NCBI GenBank assembly: GCA_030295235.1
Contig: AP026133.1
Span: 434,001-498,000 of the forward strand
Reading direction: 5' to 3'
DNA from: Fistulifera solaris
Lineage: Eukaryota; Bacillariophyta; Bacillariophyceae; Naviculales; Stauroneidaceae
DNA length: 64,000 bases
Made by a program: the position numbers and the translations under genes. Positions 47,910 to 57,339 of the stretch are shown piece after piece. A model generated the notes under the pieces. The model was not told where the DNA came from. It was given only the letters and a program-made list of their open reading frames with translations, and made no database searches. Position 1 is the first letter of the stretch. Every line of letters begins with the position of its first letter.

Positions 47910-48626
47910 ATGAAGTTTTTTACCGTAAGCATTCTTATTTTTGCTACTTTGGTCAGCGCCCAGAACAACCGCGCTCGTCCCAACAATCAAGCGGCGCGCA
48001 ATCGTCAACAAAGCAACAGTAACTCCCGTGATAACCGTCCTAACAACAACCGAGCACGGCCGCCCGCCAACAACAACCGTCCTCGCCCGAACAACAATCG
48101 CCCACGAAGTAACAGTAACTCCCGGGACAACCGCCCCAACAACAATCGCCCGAACAACAACCGTCCGAACAACAATCGCGCCAGGAACGGTAACTCCGAT
48201 TCCAACTCTCGTCGCGGCCTTCAGGACTACGTGGACTCTGTCGACGATTCCGCTTCCATCGACAGTCCTTCCATGAACTCCGTCGACAGTCCAGTCGTGA
48301 ACAGTGCCCCCTCCATCGACGATCCTGTCGTGAACAGCACTTCCTCCATGGACAGTCCTTCCATCGATGAGCCTACTTCTGTGGACAGCACTCCCTCCAT
48401 CGACAGTCCTTCCGTTGATGATCCTACTTCTGCGGATAGCACTCCCTCCATGGATGACGGTTCTTCGTTGGATGACTCCTCGTCTGCCGACTCTGTCGCC
48501 GCATCTCCTAGCGAGAACGCTAGTGTCGTCCAGATGCAGGAAGTTAGCTCGGCCTCGATGATGAGCGCTTCCATGTTCATGAAAGCAGCCTTGATTGCTG
48601 CATCGGTTGTCTACTTTTCCATTTAG
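47910..48626 (+). CDS. Secreted low-complexity Asn/Arg/Pro- and Ser/Asp-rich protein
   Basis: MKFFTVSILIFATLVSAQ is a clear signal peptide. Residues 20-100 are built from repeats of PNNNRPNNNR type with SNSNSRDNRPNNNR copies. Residues 105-205 are a second repeat zone of DSPSIDEPTSVDSTPS type. The C-terminus is hydrophobic (SASMFMKAALIAASVVYFSI), as for a GPI signal. A basic Asn/Arg/Pro half joined to an acidic Ser/Asp half fits a cell-wall or mucilage protein. Diatom silica-associated and adhesive proteins are similarly low in complexity, but no Lys-rich pentalysine cluster is seen, so silaffin-type function is not claimed. The end of the gene is part of a 69-bp duplication. Confidence 0.75.
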   Translation: MKFFTVSILIFATLVSAQNNRARPNNQAARNRQQSNSNSRDNRPNNNRARPPANNNRPRPNNNRPRSNSNSRDNRPNNNRPNNNRPNNNRARNGNSDSNSRRGLQDYVDSVDDSASIDSPSMNSVDSPVVNSAPSIDDPVVNSTSSMDSPSIDEPTSVDSTPSIDSPSVDDPTSADSTPSMDDGSSLDDSSSADSVAASPSENASVVQMQEVSSASMMSASMFMKAALIAASVVYFSI

Positions 48627-48716
48627 AAGAAGGAGCAGTAAAGTAACATGAAAGCGGCCTTAATTGCTGCATCGGTTGTCTACTTTTCCATTTAGAAGAA
48701 GGAGCAGTAAAGTAAC
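48579..48716 (+). repeat. 69-bp tandem duplication of the secreted-protein 3' end
   Basis: Unit 1 (48579-48647) and unit 2 (48648-48716) differ at two positions only. The unit covers the last 15 codons, the TAG stop and about 21 bp of 3' flank. Copy 2 lies after the stop and is not translated. The high identity shows a recent event. Confidence 0.95.
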
Positions 48717-48965
48717 ACTCAATAGTGCGCATTTTCGGTCGGGTTGTTCTACTCCCTTGTTTGTAATTTCATATCTCTTTACATCTCGTCGCTTCACATG
48801 TAGTCGTCACTTGCCAACTGTGGGAAGTCGAGTTGATTCAAAACTCTTTTCGTCGTCCTAAAATTTAACAACCAACACGTTTGTTCTGGTTGGCTTGCGA
48901 CAGAGCAAAGGCAACGACATGTGATCAAAAAAATAACCAAGACATTTCAGTCAGACATCATTCCG

Positions 48966-50078
48966 TTACCCCGAGTGATTATCCTCTCGAACCCCCATCA
49001 ATTTTAACATGGCCTCCCCAAAGGCGGCACCAATATCGTAATACGTATCCGCATGGCCATGATAGTGAAAACCTGAATTGTAGTGTTCGGTGCGATTCTC
49101 GTGGGTGAAAGCGCGTGCATCCACTAACTGGCTCGTGTTGGGGAATAATTCCGTCACGGCTTTTTGTGCATCACGGACTCGTTGCAAATTTTCCTGGTCT
49201 TTGGGTTTTCCTCGGTATTGTCCACATTCTCCAATGACAACACATAAATCGGGGCTATGTAAAGCGCGGCGAATGTCTTGAATCAAATACACCAAATTCG
49301 TCTTGTATTCACTATTCTTTTGAGGACTTTGATCCGCCCATCCCTGAAACCAAACAAACCCCTTGATTTCGTACGGCTCGGCGAGTGCTTCTAAGGATTG
49401 GTTCACAATCGACAACATCTCACGATAAGCTGCACCGTACTTCTCATCATCAAATGGTTTGTGTCGAAAATTCGTATAATTGCCCAAACCCGCCGATGGC
49501 GGTCGGAAATTCACCGCCAAGGAATATCCATCCCAAGCCGCTTTTATAATCAAAATATTTTGATTCGGAAGAGATTCAGAAATCGTCCATCCGAATCCGA
49601 GTTCCGGTCCTATAAAACTCTCATTGAAGCCCAATCCGACCGTCAATGACTCTTCTTTCAACGAAGGGAGGACGACACGAACTCGAGATCGGACACGCCA
49701 CTGGTCGTTTTGATCGACCAAATGGGTGTAATTTCCCATCTCAATAATGAGTGAATGAAGATGCTGGACGCTCCCAAACCCCACCATATTCGATTGTCCG
49801 GCCAGGAGGAAGACTTGTACCGGTTGCGACGTCTCCAACAACCAATCATCGTCAGCGGCGACTTTCCACATAACGGCACGTTCATTATCGACGGTGTTGG
49901 TGTGTTTCGTCATTCCGAATAAAACAGAAAGAGATAAGAGTAGGATTACGAGAACGGTGTAGTAGACACGACGGTTCTGTTGGGGTGAAGAAACCCATCC
50001 GGTCATTTGAGGAAGAAGAAGAAGAAGGCCATCATACTCGTCCTCCTCCCCTTCCTGCTGTTCCATTTCCAAATGCAT
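48966..50078 (-). CDS. SASA-type carbohydrate (sialate O-acetylesterase-like) esterase, membrane anchored
   Basis: The 370-residue type II membrane protein has a cytosolic acidic N-terminus, one transmembrane segment (YYTVLVILLLSLSVLFGM, about residues 39-56) and a SGNH-like esterase domain. VFLLAGQSNMVGFGS holds the nucleophile Ser in the GQSNM block. IGPELGFGWTISESL, GFVWFQGWAD and a C-terminal HYHGHADTYYDIG with the catalytic His complete the SASA family pattern. Such enzymes remove acetyl groups from sugars. Location is probably the Golgi or cell surface. The gene converges with the low-complexity secreted protein. No slip; ATG 50078 is the first start. Confidence 0.88.
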   Translation of the reverse strand: MHLEMEQQEGEEDEYDGLLLLLPQMTGWVSSPQQNRRVYYTVLVILLLSLSVLFGMTKHTNTVDNERAVMWKVAADDDWLLETSQPVQVFLLAGQSNMVGFGSVQHLHSLIIEMGNYTHLVDQNDQWRVRSRVRVVLPSLKEESLTVGLGFNESFIGPELGFGWTISESLPNQNILIIKAAWDGYSLAVNFRPPSAGLGNYTNFRHKPFDDEKYGAAYREMLSIVNQSLEALAEPYEIKGFVWFQGWADQSPQKNSEYKTNLVYLIQDIRRALHSPDLCVVIGECGQYRGKPKDQENLQRVRDAQKAVTELFPNTSQLVDARAFTHENRTEHYNSGFHYHGHADTYYDIGAAFGEAMLKLMGVREDNHSG

Positions 50079-50768
50079 CTTTCACCCGCGCTCGTTTGAC
50101 GCCACGGACTTGCTGCTCTCTTATTAGTTGAGTATCATTTCGAACGGACTATCAGGTTTTTTCTTTTTCTCGTTTTTTTTCTTCTTGTGGATTCATTTCA
50201 TCCGTTCGGTTCGGTTCTGTCAGGCTTGGCTGGATGCAGATCGACATGTTTGTTTGTACGAGTCATGACTGAGATGCAGTCATGCAAAAAGTGGCATGCA
50301 CTTGGATCGCGAAGGAAACTGACCCACACATTGTAACTATAGTATACTTATTTCGAAGATACAACATGATAACCTTTTGGTTGTTGTCGCACGATGATCA
50401 TGATGGGGGCGTTTCTGATACGGCACATTATTATGGTTATGAGATGCAATTCAAATGGAACTTACACGTTAACGCAACTCTATAAATAATACGTAGTAAT
50501 GGCATTTTTGTGCCACGTGGATGACTTGAATTTTGAACAAAGGCTTTTCAAGGCCCCCCACGTCCGACGATTTTCTCGGTCGTACGTCGTACCCTATTTG
50601 ACCTTATTGTACTACTTTCACAAGAACTGTCATGTGTTGACAATTCACTCCTTCTTTAGAGCGGTCCTTTGCTGCATCCCGGTCCTTTGCTTCATCCAAT
50701 TCCGAAACAAGTGCCTTAATTGCTTTGACATCGCTATTGAGGAGAGTAAGCATCAAAATGATTATTCG
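50079..50768. other. Intergenic with a reverse copy of the dispersed motif
   Basis: 690 bp without a supported gene. At 50261-50284 the minus strand carries GACTGCATCTCAGTCATGA, one mismatch from the block found twice near 10.3-10.5 kb. Confidence 0.5.
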
Positions 50769-52211
50769 CTATTCAAAATAATTGAGTTGAGAGGTTGAAG
50801 ACAAGCCATCCACTTCATCTTTCATCCCCGGATTCATTTGTGAAGGAACCAGGTTCGTAGCTGTCTGACGACTGCGGAGTGGATCTATGGCAGATGGGTA
50901 GCGAGAAAAGTTTGGATATTGCGCGTAAGAAGTGCTTTGCGGTTGCAATCCCATTACCGTCTGGTCGCTTGGCAGTTGTCCGTATAGAGGCATTGAATAA
51001 TACGAATGATTCGAGATTTCCGTGCCGGGAAAACGACCAGCGTCCATGTAATTGGCATTGTGATAGGCTTGACCTGTTAACGAATGATATGCCTGAGATG
51101 GCATGTTTGTGACAGTACCCGGACCCCATACGGATTGCATATGTTGTAATGGAGGCGGCCCCATTGAGTCGACATAGTCCCTCAGCGATGTTCCCGCTCC
51201 AGCGGCAGAGTTCGATTGAATATAGCTGGCTTGACTCACCGCTGGGGGCAGAAATGTTGATGGCGCTGACAACGACATTCCTGGAGGCATACCGCTGACT
51301 TGATTCCTCGACGCATACAGACGTTGCTGATCGAAAAAGTATGGCTCATTGTCTCCACGATGGAAACCGGAGTTGATGCCGTGACTCAATGGGCCACTTC
51401 CTCCCAACGCTTGCCTGTATAGCGCGCTCGACGTATCATATGTCTGAGGCTGTGATATTTCCACATCTTCTCGTAAGGTGAATTTTTGATTCGAAGTGGT
51501 TATTATGCCTTGCGATGTTTGTACACCCTTTAGTTTCTTGCGTTGCTGGGCAAGCTTTTTGGCTTTTGGAAAAGGTCGTGCGGCTTCGGTTTCTTTCAGC
51601 GTGCTGTCTTTTAAAAGTTCTCCTTTCTCTGCTTTATACAGACTTACGGCTTTTTCATAACGTATCTTTTCAACGTCGGCTCGTCGCTGAAACATTTCCT
51701 TGGAATCCGGGTCGAGCTCTTTCCATTTGGTTCCCAACATCTTGGCCAGTTCGGTGAAGCCGATCACGCCATGTTCCCGACGATGTCGTCGCTTCGCATG
51801 CCTCCGCGTATCCACATCGATTCGATCGATATCAGCTTGCTGCAATGGGATCAACGATTCACCCGCCAAAAGTCGCTCTCGGCCCCATTGGAAGAAAAGA
51901 TTGTAGGCACTCAACGGACGCTTGGGATGATCCGCTGGCTTCTTCCATCGTTTCCGTTGTTGTTTTTTCACAGTATCAGTGGTTATGGATGCAATGTCTT
52001 CTTCTTGTTCGTCCTCTTCATCTATTTCCTCTCTGAATGAGAGTATTTCAGAAAGTGGAGAAGGAGGCGCACGTAAATTTGAGGTGGGCTGTGGCGATAG
52101 ACTAAAATCTGACATGTTCAAACTTTTACGTTGGAAAAGAAAACGATGCAGTGAAGGCTTCTCCTTTGAACTTTCAAAGAATAATGGACTGGGATAGTTC
52201 GCTGTCAGCAT
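50769..52211 (-). CDS. HMG-box DNA-binding protein with an interrupted box
   Basis: The 480-residue frame has an acidic N-terminal stretch (REEIDEEDEQEEDIA), then a basic lead (KKQQRKRWKKPADHPKRPL) into an HMG box: SAYNLFFQWGRERLLAGE, and GFTELAKMLGTKWKELDPDS followed by KEMFQRRADVEKIRYEKAV. Between helix 1 and helix 2 there is an insert of about 35 residues containing RRHAKRRHRREHG. The remainder is Gln/Ser/Tyr-rich and probably disordered, as in transcription regulators. Two starts are possible, Met at 52211 and Met at 52115 (MSDFSLSP). Nuclear action is expected; target genes are unknown. Confidence 0.82.
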   Translation of the reverse strand: MLTANYPSPLFFESSKEKPSLHRFLFQRKSLNMSDFSLSPQPTSNLRAPPSPLSEILSFREEIDEEDEQEEDIASITTDTVKKQQRKRWKKPADHPKRPLSAYNLFFQWGRERLLAGESLIPLQQADIDRIDVDTRRHAKRRHRREHGVIGFTELAKMLGTKWKELDPDSKEMFQRRADVEKIRYEKAVSLYKAEKGELLKDSTLKETEAARPFPKAKKLAQQRKKLKGVQTSQGIITTSNQKFTLREDVEISQPQTYDTSSALYRQALGGSGPLSHGINSGFHRGDNEPYFFDQQRLYASRNQVSGMPPGMSLSAPSTFLPPAVSQASYIQSNSAAGAGTSLRDYVDSMGPPPLQHMQSVWGPGTVTNMPSQAYHSLTGQAYHNANYMDAGRFPGTEISNHSYYSMPLYGQLPSDQTVMGLQPQSTSYAQYPNFSRYPSAIDPLRSRQTATNLVPSQMNPGMKDEVDGLSSTSQLNYFE

Positions 52212-52990
52212 CTATCGCATTGCTCTTGATGATCGTCGTGCTTTTAGGGACAAGAAATAATAATGATGTAACGTTCTAGTTTCACCAAACTTCTATAAAG
52301 ATAAAGCTTACCAGCCGGCGAGAAGATGATTTCGAAAGTAGCAACAAGCGTATCTCACACAGAGTTTCCTCTCATATCTCATATCATTCCATCTCCGCTA
52401 GTGATTCAAACAAGATAATGAATGAGATGCCTGTGAAAGATGATTAAGCCGGTCCTGTTGCCTCCTTCCTCCTTGGTTGCCACGAACGTGCGATTTCGTG
52501 GTTGAAAAGGCGCTTGTCCCGTAGCGTTCCGTTTTCCATTAATACAGAGAGTACTGCTGGGTCATCCCGAAGTTTCGCCCTTTAAAGTTAGGACAATTGT
52601 TTACGGAATTCTTTCCTTATTTTTCTGAAGGCAATTGTAAATAAACAATAGCCTTTCGGAAGCGGTCGGCCTTCTCGCAGTAGATTAGGCGCGATTCAGT
52701 CTTGAAAGCATAATCTGTGTTAACAGGTAAATTCTATACTTGGATCATCTGGCAGTATTCTGTCCTAAATGTTAAAAACTTGCGTACTCTAACTCCTAGA
52801 AACGGGAAACGGCACTCCGATTCGGACTCCGTTTTCCGATTGTCAAGATTTGTTGATTTCCTTTTTCCGTTTCCGCTTATCGCCGTTTCTCCGGAACGAT
52901 TGTTGTGCAAGCTGTCATAGGAATCGGGTTATTTGAACCGTGAATGGATTTGTGTGAATAACGCGGAGGACGAGACGCGGTGCGAGGCGT
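52212..52990. other. Intergenic, HMG gene 5' flank
   Basis: 779 bp; only short ORFs without recognisable protein. The first part should carry the promoter of the HMG-box gene. Confidence 0.4.
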
Positions 52991-53792
52991 AAAATTGTGC
53001 AACCACTCCATGCTATGCTGATGGACCTTTTTGGACCGTCCGTCGTTGGATTTACTTAGGAGGAATACATACCTTAGCGACATGCCATCCAAAAAACTTT
53101 TTGGATGCAGCCAATCAGAATCAGACGATCCAAAAAAGTCCAAAAGGTCCAACCAATCAGAATGCGTTATCCAAAAGCGACTTGTAAAGCGCCTGTACGC
53201 GATCCGGGCGGGCGGGTTATAAAAATGGCGATCCATCGTCATTTTTGGATCAAGCTATTGTTGCATAAACCAGCGAGTTTTACATCCTGTGGATTGAAAT
53301 GAAGATGAATAGTAGTTTATTTGATGACTTTGTACGCAGCGCTCAGTGGTGTTTTCACGTTCCCAGAAAATATGGGGGGGGGGGGGGGGAGTGGTGTTTT
53401 CACGTTCCCCGAAAAGATGGGAGTGTGGTGTTTTCACGTACCCGGAAAATATGGGGTGTGGTGTTTTCACGTACCCAGAAAATATGGGAGTGTGGTGTTT
53501 TCACGTACCCAGAAAATTTGGGAGTGTGGTGTTTTCACGTACCCGAAAAATATGGGCGTGTGGTGTTTTCACGTACCCAGAAAATAGGGAGATGTGGTGT
53601 GTGAACGGGTGTGACTACTTTGTATGTAACGATTAATTGCAGAAAATATGGGATTGTGGTGTTTGTGCGAACGACGAAACGCGAAAATTTATTAAGAAAG
53701 ACGCCTTTTGGCGTCTGCCCATGCTCGCTTCGCTCGCGAGCAATAAAAATCCAAAAGGTCCACCAGCATGGAGTGGTTGCCCAAAATTGCGA
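52991..53792. mobile_element. Putative non-autonomous inverted-repeat element (MITE-like)
   Basis: The left arm (about 52993-53035) reads GCAACCACTCCATGCT and ATGGACC-TTTTTGGA. The right arm (about 53749-53786) is its inverse complement with a 5-bp gap and two or three mismatches. The arms are about 40 bp. Inside are CCAATCAGAAT twice (53111 and 53153), several CCAAAA/TTTTGG inverted copies, the 34-bp minisatellite and, at 53701-53714, a perfect ACGCC-TTTT-GGCGT hairpin. No transposase is encoded and no target duplication is evident. The element sits directly 5' of the gene at 53897. Confidence 0.6.
53345..53600 (+). repeat. 34-bp minisatellite with an internal run of 16 G
   Basis: Seven copies of a 34-bp unit beginning GTGGTGTTTTCACG and ending AAAATATGGGAGT, with a shortened copy following, and a remote degenerate one near 53640. 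The first unit contains 16 consecutive G at 53374-53389. All three forward frames are open through it only because of the repeat. Confidence 0.92.
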
Positions 53793-53896
53793 AAAGACAT
53801 CTTCAATTTTTTTTTACATCATGAAGCAAAAGGAGCCAAAGCTGCCTCTAAACGGTATGAAGAACGCACGGAGCAAGTCGATATGAGTTAGAAAAC

Positions 53897-55318
53897 ATGA
53901 CGACAACCAGTAGTCGAGGAACGTCGGCTTTGTTGATCCTCCTTGCGTTCCTAGGAATTATGGGAATGTTCTCCGACAGAATGACCGTGATGACCGCGAC
54001 GAACGAAATGACTATTGAAACGAAGAATGAGGTTGAACAAAAACCACGTCCTCCAAAGAAGCCCAAACACGAAATCGCCAATTTTCTTCCCAACGTGTTA
54101 TCAGGAATGCTAGATGCTCATCCGTTTGACTTGCCGAACCGAGTTGCCGTTTCCTTGCGAGGAAATTCGACCTTTATATCAGTCGAACAAACAGTTCACT
54201 TTCTTCGGCAACATTGTGACACGATTTCGGAATCTCTGTCATCGGCCGATTTTCGCGTGGGACTGTCGTTCCTTGAACTTCGACCGCGAGGGACGAGTAT
54301 GTCGTTTCCTTCCATGGTTGAATATCTTGTTTTGGCCTATCAATCGTTACATTCTTTGGCAGCTGTCTGTTCGGATACATCCACACATCGTCGACCCGAG
54401 CAATGGTCTTCCTTACGAAGAGGAAACCCATCCGTTCACGTCCCGTGGATATACATTCCTACACGAGATATCAAAAACATGGGGGACATCTATTCGATGA
54501 CGATCGACGCCGTCTTGCGCGCTTTTGTGAGCACCGCCACGCGCAATCGACCGACTACCAAATTTTTCGGATACGAAGTAAATGATGATAGCACTCGATC
54601 ACAACTGGAACAACCTGCGGATCTACTTACGGCGCATCAGAAAATTCTATCTCATGTGCGATACCACGAAATGGTGGCAACGGCCGATGCACTCATTTTA
54701 CTCAAGAGTTCTAATGTTCTCAAGGACAACTTGTGGCTCGACATGAGTAACTTTCCCTTTGAAGAATGGCAGAACGATGTGCAAAAGGCGTTAGAAAGTC
54801 TCACTCCGACGATTGAAAATAAAATGAACAAAACAATTCTCTGCTATCTCGATCAACAAAACGACAAACAGTACAGGCTTCCGATTGGTTATCACAAATT
54901 ACTCAAGCAGCATTTTTCTGTTCACCGTGAGGTTGATCTGATAACAATCGATTCCGCCAATCCTCTGGATTTACTGTATCTTCGTGGCCGATGTCCCGTC
55001 TTGATGGGTTCTCGGAGTCCGCTGCTATCTTCAATCTCTCTCTTTCTTTCTGTGGGCACTAAAATCATTGAGCACGGGTGGGATCCCGAACCTGCTGCCT
55101 ATGTTTCCGCTCAGGTACTGGCGCATGGTCTAAATTACCCGTACTTGAGAGTCTTTCGTGGCCAAATGGTCGATGTGGAGTCGAATCACGTACCCGACCC
55201 CAACTGGATACCGATGTCTTGCGACAAATCATGCTCAAGGGATTTGCGCCACTGGAAAAGCTTTTTAGGAGTTTCTCCTCTTCGCATAAAATCAGGCGGT
55301 AAACGATTGAATGAATGA
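53897..55318 (+). CDS. Type II membrane protein of unknown function (glycosyltransferase-like?)
   Basis: The 473-residue frame has one N-terminal membrane segment (ALLILLAFLGIMGMF, residues 11-25) and a short stem with a basic Pro-rich patch (KPRPPKKPKHE), the usual design of a Golgi enzyme. The lumenal part has alternating strand-helix character and a C-terminal section (PVLMGSRSPLLSSISLFLSV then GTKIIEHGWDP). That section loosely recalls the end of some glycosyltransferase folds, where a stretch about being hidden in a small loop is followed by an acidic residue. I see no DXD motif, so this is only a suggestion. The frame is intact. The inverted-repeat element lies about 105 bp upstream. 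Confidence 0.6.
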   Translation: MTTTSSRGTSALLILLAFLGIMGMFSDRMTVMTATNEMTIETKNEVEQKPRPPKKPKHEIANFLPNVLSGMLDAHPFDLPNRVAVSLRGNSTFISVEQTVHFLRQHCDTISESLSSADFRVGLSFLELRPRGTSMSFPSMVEYLVLAYQSLHSLAAVCSDTSTHRRPEQWSSLRRGNPSVHVPWIYIPTRDIKNMGDIYSMTIDAVLRAFVSTATRNRPTTKFFGYEVNDDSTRSQLEQPADLLTAHQKILSHVRYHEMVATADALILLKSSNVLKDNLWLDMSNFPFEEWQNDVQKALESLTPTIENKMNKTILCYLDQQNDKQYRLPIGYHKLLKQHFSVHREVDLITIDSANPLDLLYLRGRCPVLMGSRSPLLSSISLFLSVGTKIIEHGWDPEPAAYVSAQVLAHGLNYPYLRVFRGQMVDVESNHVPDPNWIPMSCDKSCSRDLRHWKSFLGVSPLRIKSGGKRLNE

Positions 55319-55512
55319 GTGACGAACAATAAAGTTCGCCTACTATCGTTTTCTTTCGTAAGGTGACCCTGGATCTAGAATGTAGACATGCCATCGCTAT
55401 ATATCCCTCAATCTTGAACTTGTGACGATTTGAACGCAGAAACGTTTTTAATTTGCAATTTAAGGTTCAAAAGCGAATCGTCAGTTTCCAATTCTTCTTT
55501 ACTCTTTTAGGA

Positions 55513-56115
55513 CTACCACAAGCCCCATTTTTTTGTCTCCAACTCTGACAAACTCTTTTCTTTCTTTTCTTCAGCTAACTGTCGTTCCAGTTCCTTTACT
55601 CGCAAATCGAGCGTATGCAAAGCAGCTTGTAAAGCATCCCGTTCCGCTTTAGCAGCCTTTATTCGTTTCTCTTCTTTCTCTAAATCTTTCGCTTTACTCC
55701 GATTGTACTCCAAGACGACAGTCGTCCCGGATACGAGCAGAATGAAAAATTCCCCAATGAACTCGGCCCCCGTTTTCATGGCATTCTCATCTTCGAGGGG
55801 TTTAATTTCGCGAACTTTGTATCCGGCACTCCAAATGGTCATGCGACTCGACACTTGATGCGAGGCTTGGCCAATGCCAATCAAGACGCGTTGGGTGGCC
55901 GCATAACGCGAGAATTCGTGTTTGATCCGTTTCGACAACGGTTTGGCCAGTGTTTTGACGAACAGTGAAGCTAGTTTGGTGACTCTTTTGAATGAGGCAA
56001 TCAAATCAAAAGACAATGAGCATGATTGAGTGTGTTTGAAAGAGGAACAGAGAAGAATTTCAGATGCGCTTTGTTTGTAGCTGACAACAGGAACTTACGG
56101 AAGTGCAGTTGCCAT
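55513..56115 (-). CDS. OPA3: OPA3-like protein
   Basis: Exon 1 (56115-56099) is only 17 nt and encodes MATALP, the conserved OPA3 start. A 114-bp GT-AG intron (56098-55985) separates it from exon 2 (55984-55513); the total is 162 codons. Exon 2 has KLASLFVKTLAKPLSKRIKH and GAEFIGEFFILLVSGTTVVL, the OPA3 N-terminal and membrane regions, then EYNRSKAKDLEKEEKR and a coiled coil (RDALQAALHTLDLRVKELER). An ATG at 56016 opens a longer exon 2 frame but gives a non-homologous N-terminus. OPA3 is a mitochondrial membrane protein with a role in mitochondrial shape and lipid balance in animals. The role in algae is not known. Confidence 0.88.
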
Positions 56116-56652
56116 GGCTGCGACAACAAAAGCTATAAGTTATCAAAGATAGGAAAGAATCAGTTATTAGTTCATTCAAAGTACCAGGTAATGACTATTC
56201 AATGTCCTTGTTTATCCATTTTCTTTTTATGTTTTTGTCGGTGTCATTCATGCGTGTTCCATCGCGATGAGAAAAAAGACGACGAGCAGATGAGCTCGAT
56301 TAAGAAGTCGTATCATCGTTTACAGTAAGGTTAACGGGAACCATTTCAACGAGTGCGCTGCGAGCAAAACTGCAACTATACTTTGTACTTAAACATGGTT
56401 TCGACGAAGCGTGTTGCGGGCGCCTCCGTGATGAAGACCTAAAACGGAACAACTGCTGTCTTTTTAGTTGGAATGACGAGAAAGTGGGTTGCAATGACAC
56501 AAGTGGCGAAACACGATATTCTCGGAGTACATCATAAAATCATGACTAAAATCTAGAGTCGTGCTAAAATACGGTCAACACTTTGGCACTATAGTAAATT
56601 TTAAGAGCAGCTGACGACAAAATATTCAACGTAAAAATGAACATCGGCATTA
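56116..56652. other. Intergenic, no gene seen
   Basis: 537 bp between two minus-strand genes; only short ORFs. Confidence 0.4.
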
Positions 56653-57339
56653 TTACTCGGTTACACGGATTTCATGAACTTCATTGCGCAACAAATGCAC
56701 TCGTTGATTCTCTGCGGACGAACCCGAACGTCCCGTATTCGATGCATGACTCTCATTGTTCGGGGCCATGAGTAAGGCCACTTTATCGCCTAACCAAACT
56801 ACCGCCGACCCGACCCCCAGAACAAAACGCTCAATCAAGTTATAACGATGTACATAATCCGCCGTCGCACGGTATCCTTTCATCAGACCCTGCTTCGTCT
56901 TTTCCAAAATATGATGTTTCTCATCGGCTTCCTTGGCGCGCTGCCACAAATTTGTGGCGGCCCGTTGTGATTCTTCGACAATGTTGTACTGTTCGTCCAA
57001 CTGTTTCGCTTTGTGATGTACCAACAGAGCAACTTCACCGACCGCACGCGCGGTATCACGAAGGCCGGACGCATTCGGTTGTTCGCACGCAAACTTGGCC
57101 CCCACACCCAAAACCACCGCCAAGATGGGACCGCCGACCAAACAGCCCACAACGGCGGAACCAATACCGGCTGCTTGTGCGAGCCGTTTTTCTTCGACGG
57201 CTGCATTGTCTTCGTGAGTATCATTCATTTGTTCGGCATTCACAATGACATCGTTTTCGTCGACTACGACAGTACTCGGTTCATTCGTCGATACCAGAGT
57301 GAATTCAAAGCTATCTTCAGACTTTTTGGATTGCGTCAT
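56653..57339 (-). CDS. Glycine-zipper hypothetical protein
   Basis: The 228-residue frame has an acidic N-terminus, then AAGIGSAVVGCLVGGPILAV and VLGVGAKFAC, a small-residue-rich membrane segment of glycine-zipper type (about residues 56-85). A long charged, probably helical part follows (AKQLDEQYNIVEESQRAATN). A second weaker hydrophobic stretch (ERFVLGVGSAVVWLGDKVAL) precedes the C-terminus. No signal peptide is evident. I do not recognise the family and infer only that it is a membrane-associated protein. Confidence 0.6.
   Translation of the reverse strand: MTQSKKSEDSFEFTLVSTNEPSTVVVDENDVIVNAEQMNDTHEDNAAVEEKRLAQAAGIGSAVVGCLVGGPILAVVLGVGAKFACEQPNASGLRDTARAVGEVALLVHHKAKQLDEQYNIVEESQRAATNLWQRAKEADEKHHILEKTKQGLMKGYRATADYVHRYNLIERFVLGVGSAVVWLGDKVALLMAPNNESHASNTGRSGSSAENQRVHLLRNEVHEIRVTE

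Noticed and set aside
47518-47913. 131-codon frame before the secreted protein
   Set aside because: It overlaps a tandem repeat and the start of a clear signal-peptide gene; composition looks random.
53345-53600. CRISPR-like array
   Set aside because: Units are head-to-tail without unique spacers, and the host is a eukaryote.
53299-53636. Three overlapping frames encoding FSRTRKIW-like repeats
   Set aside because: They arise from the 34-bp minisatellite, whose unit length not divisible by three makes the frames cycle; no sign of a gene.
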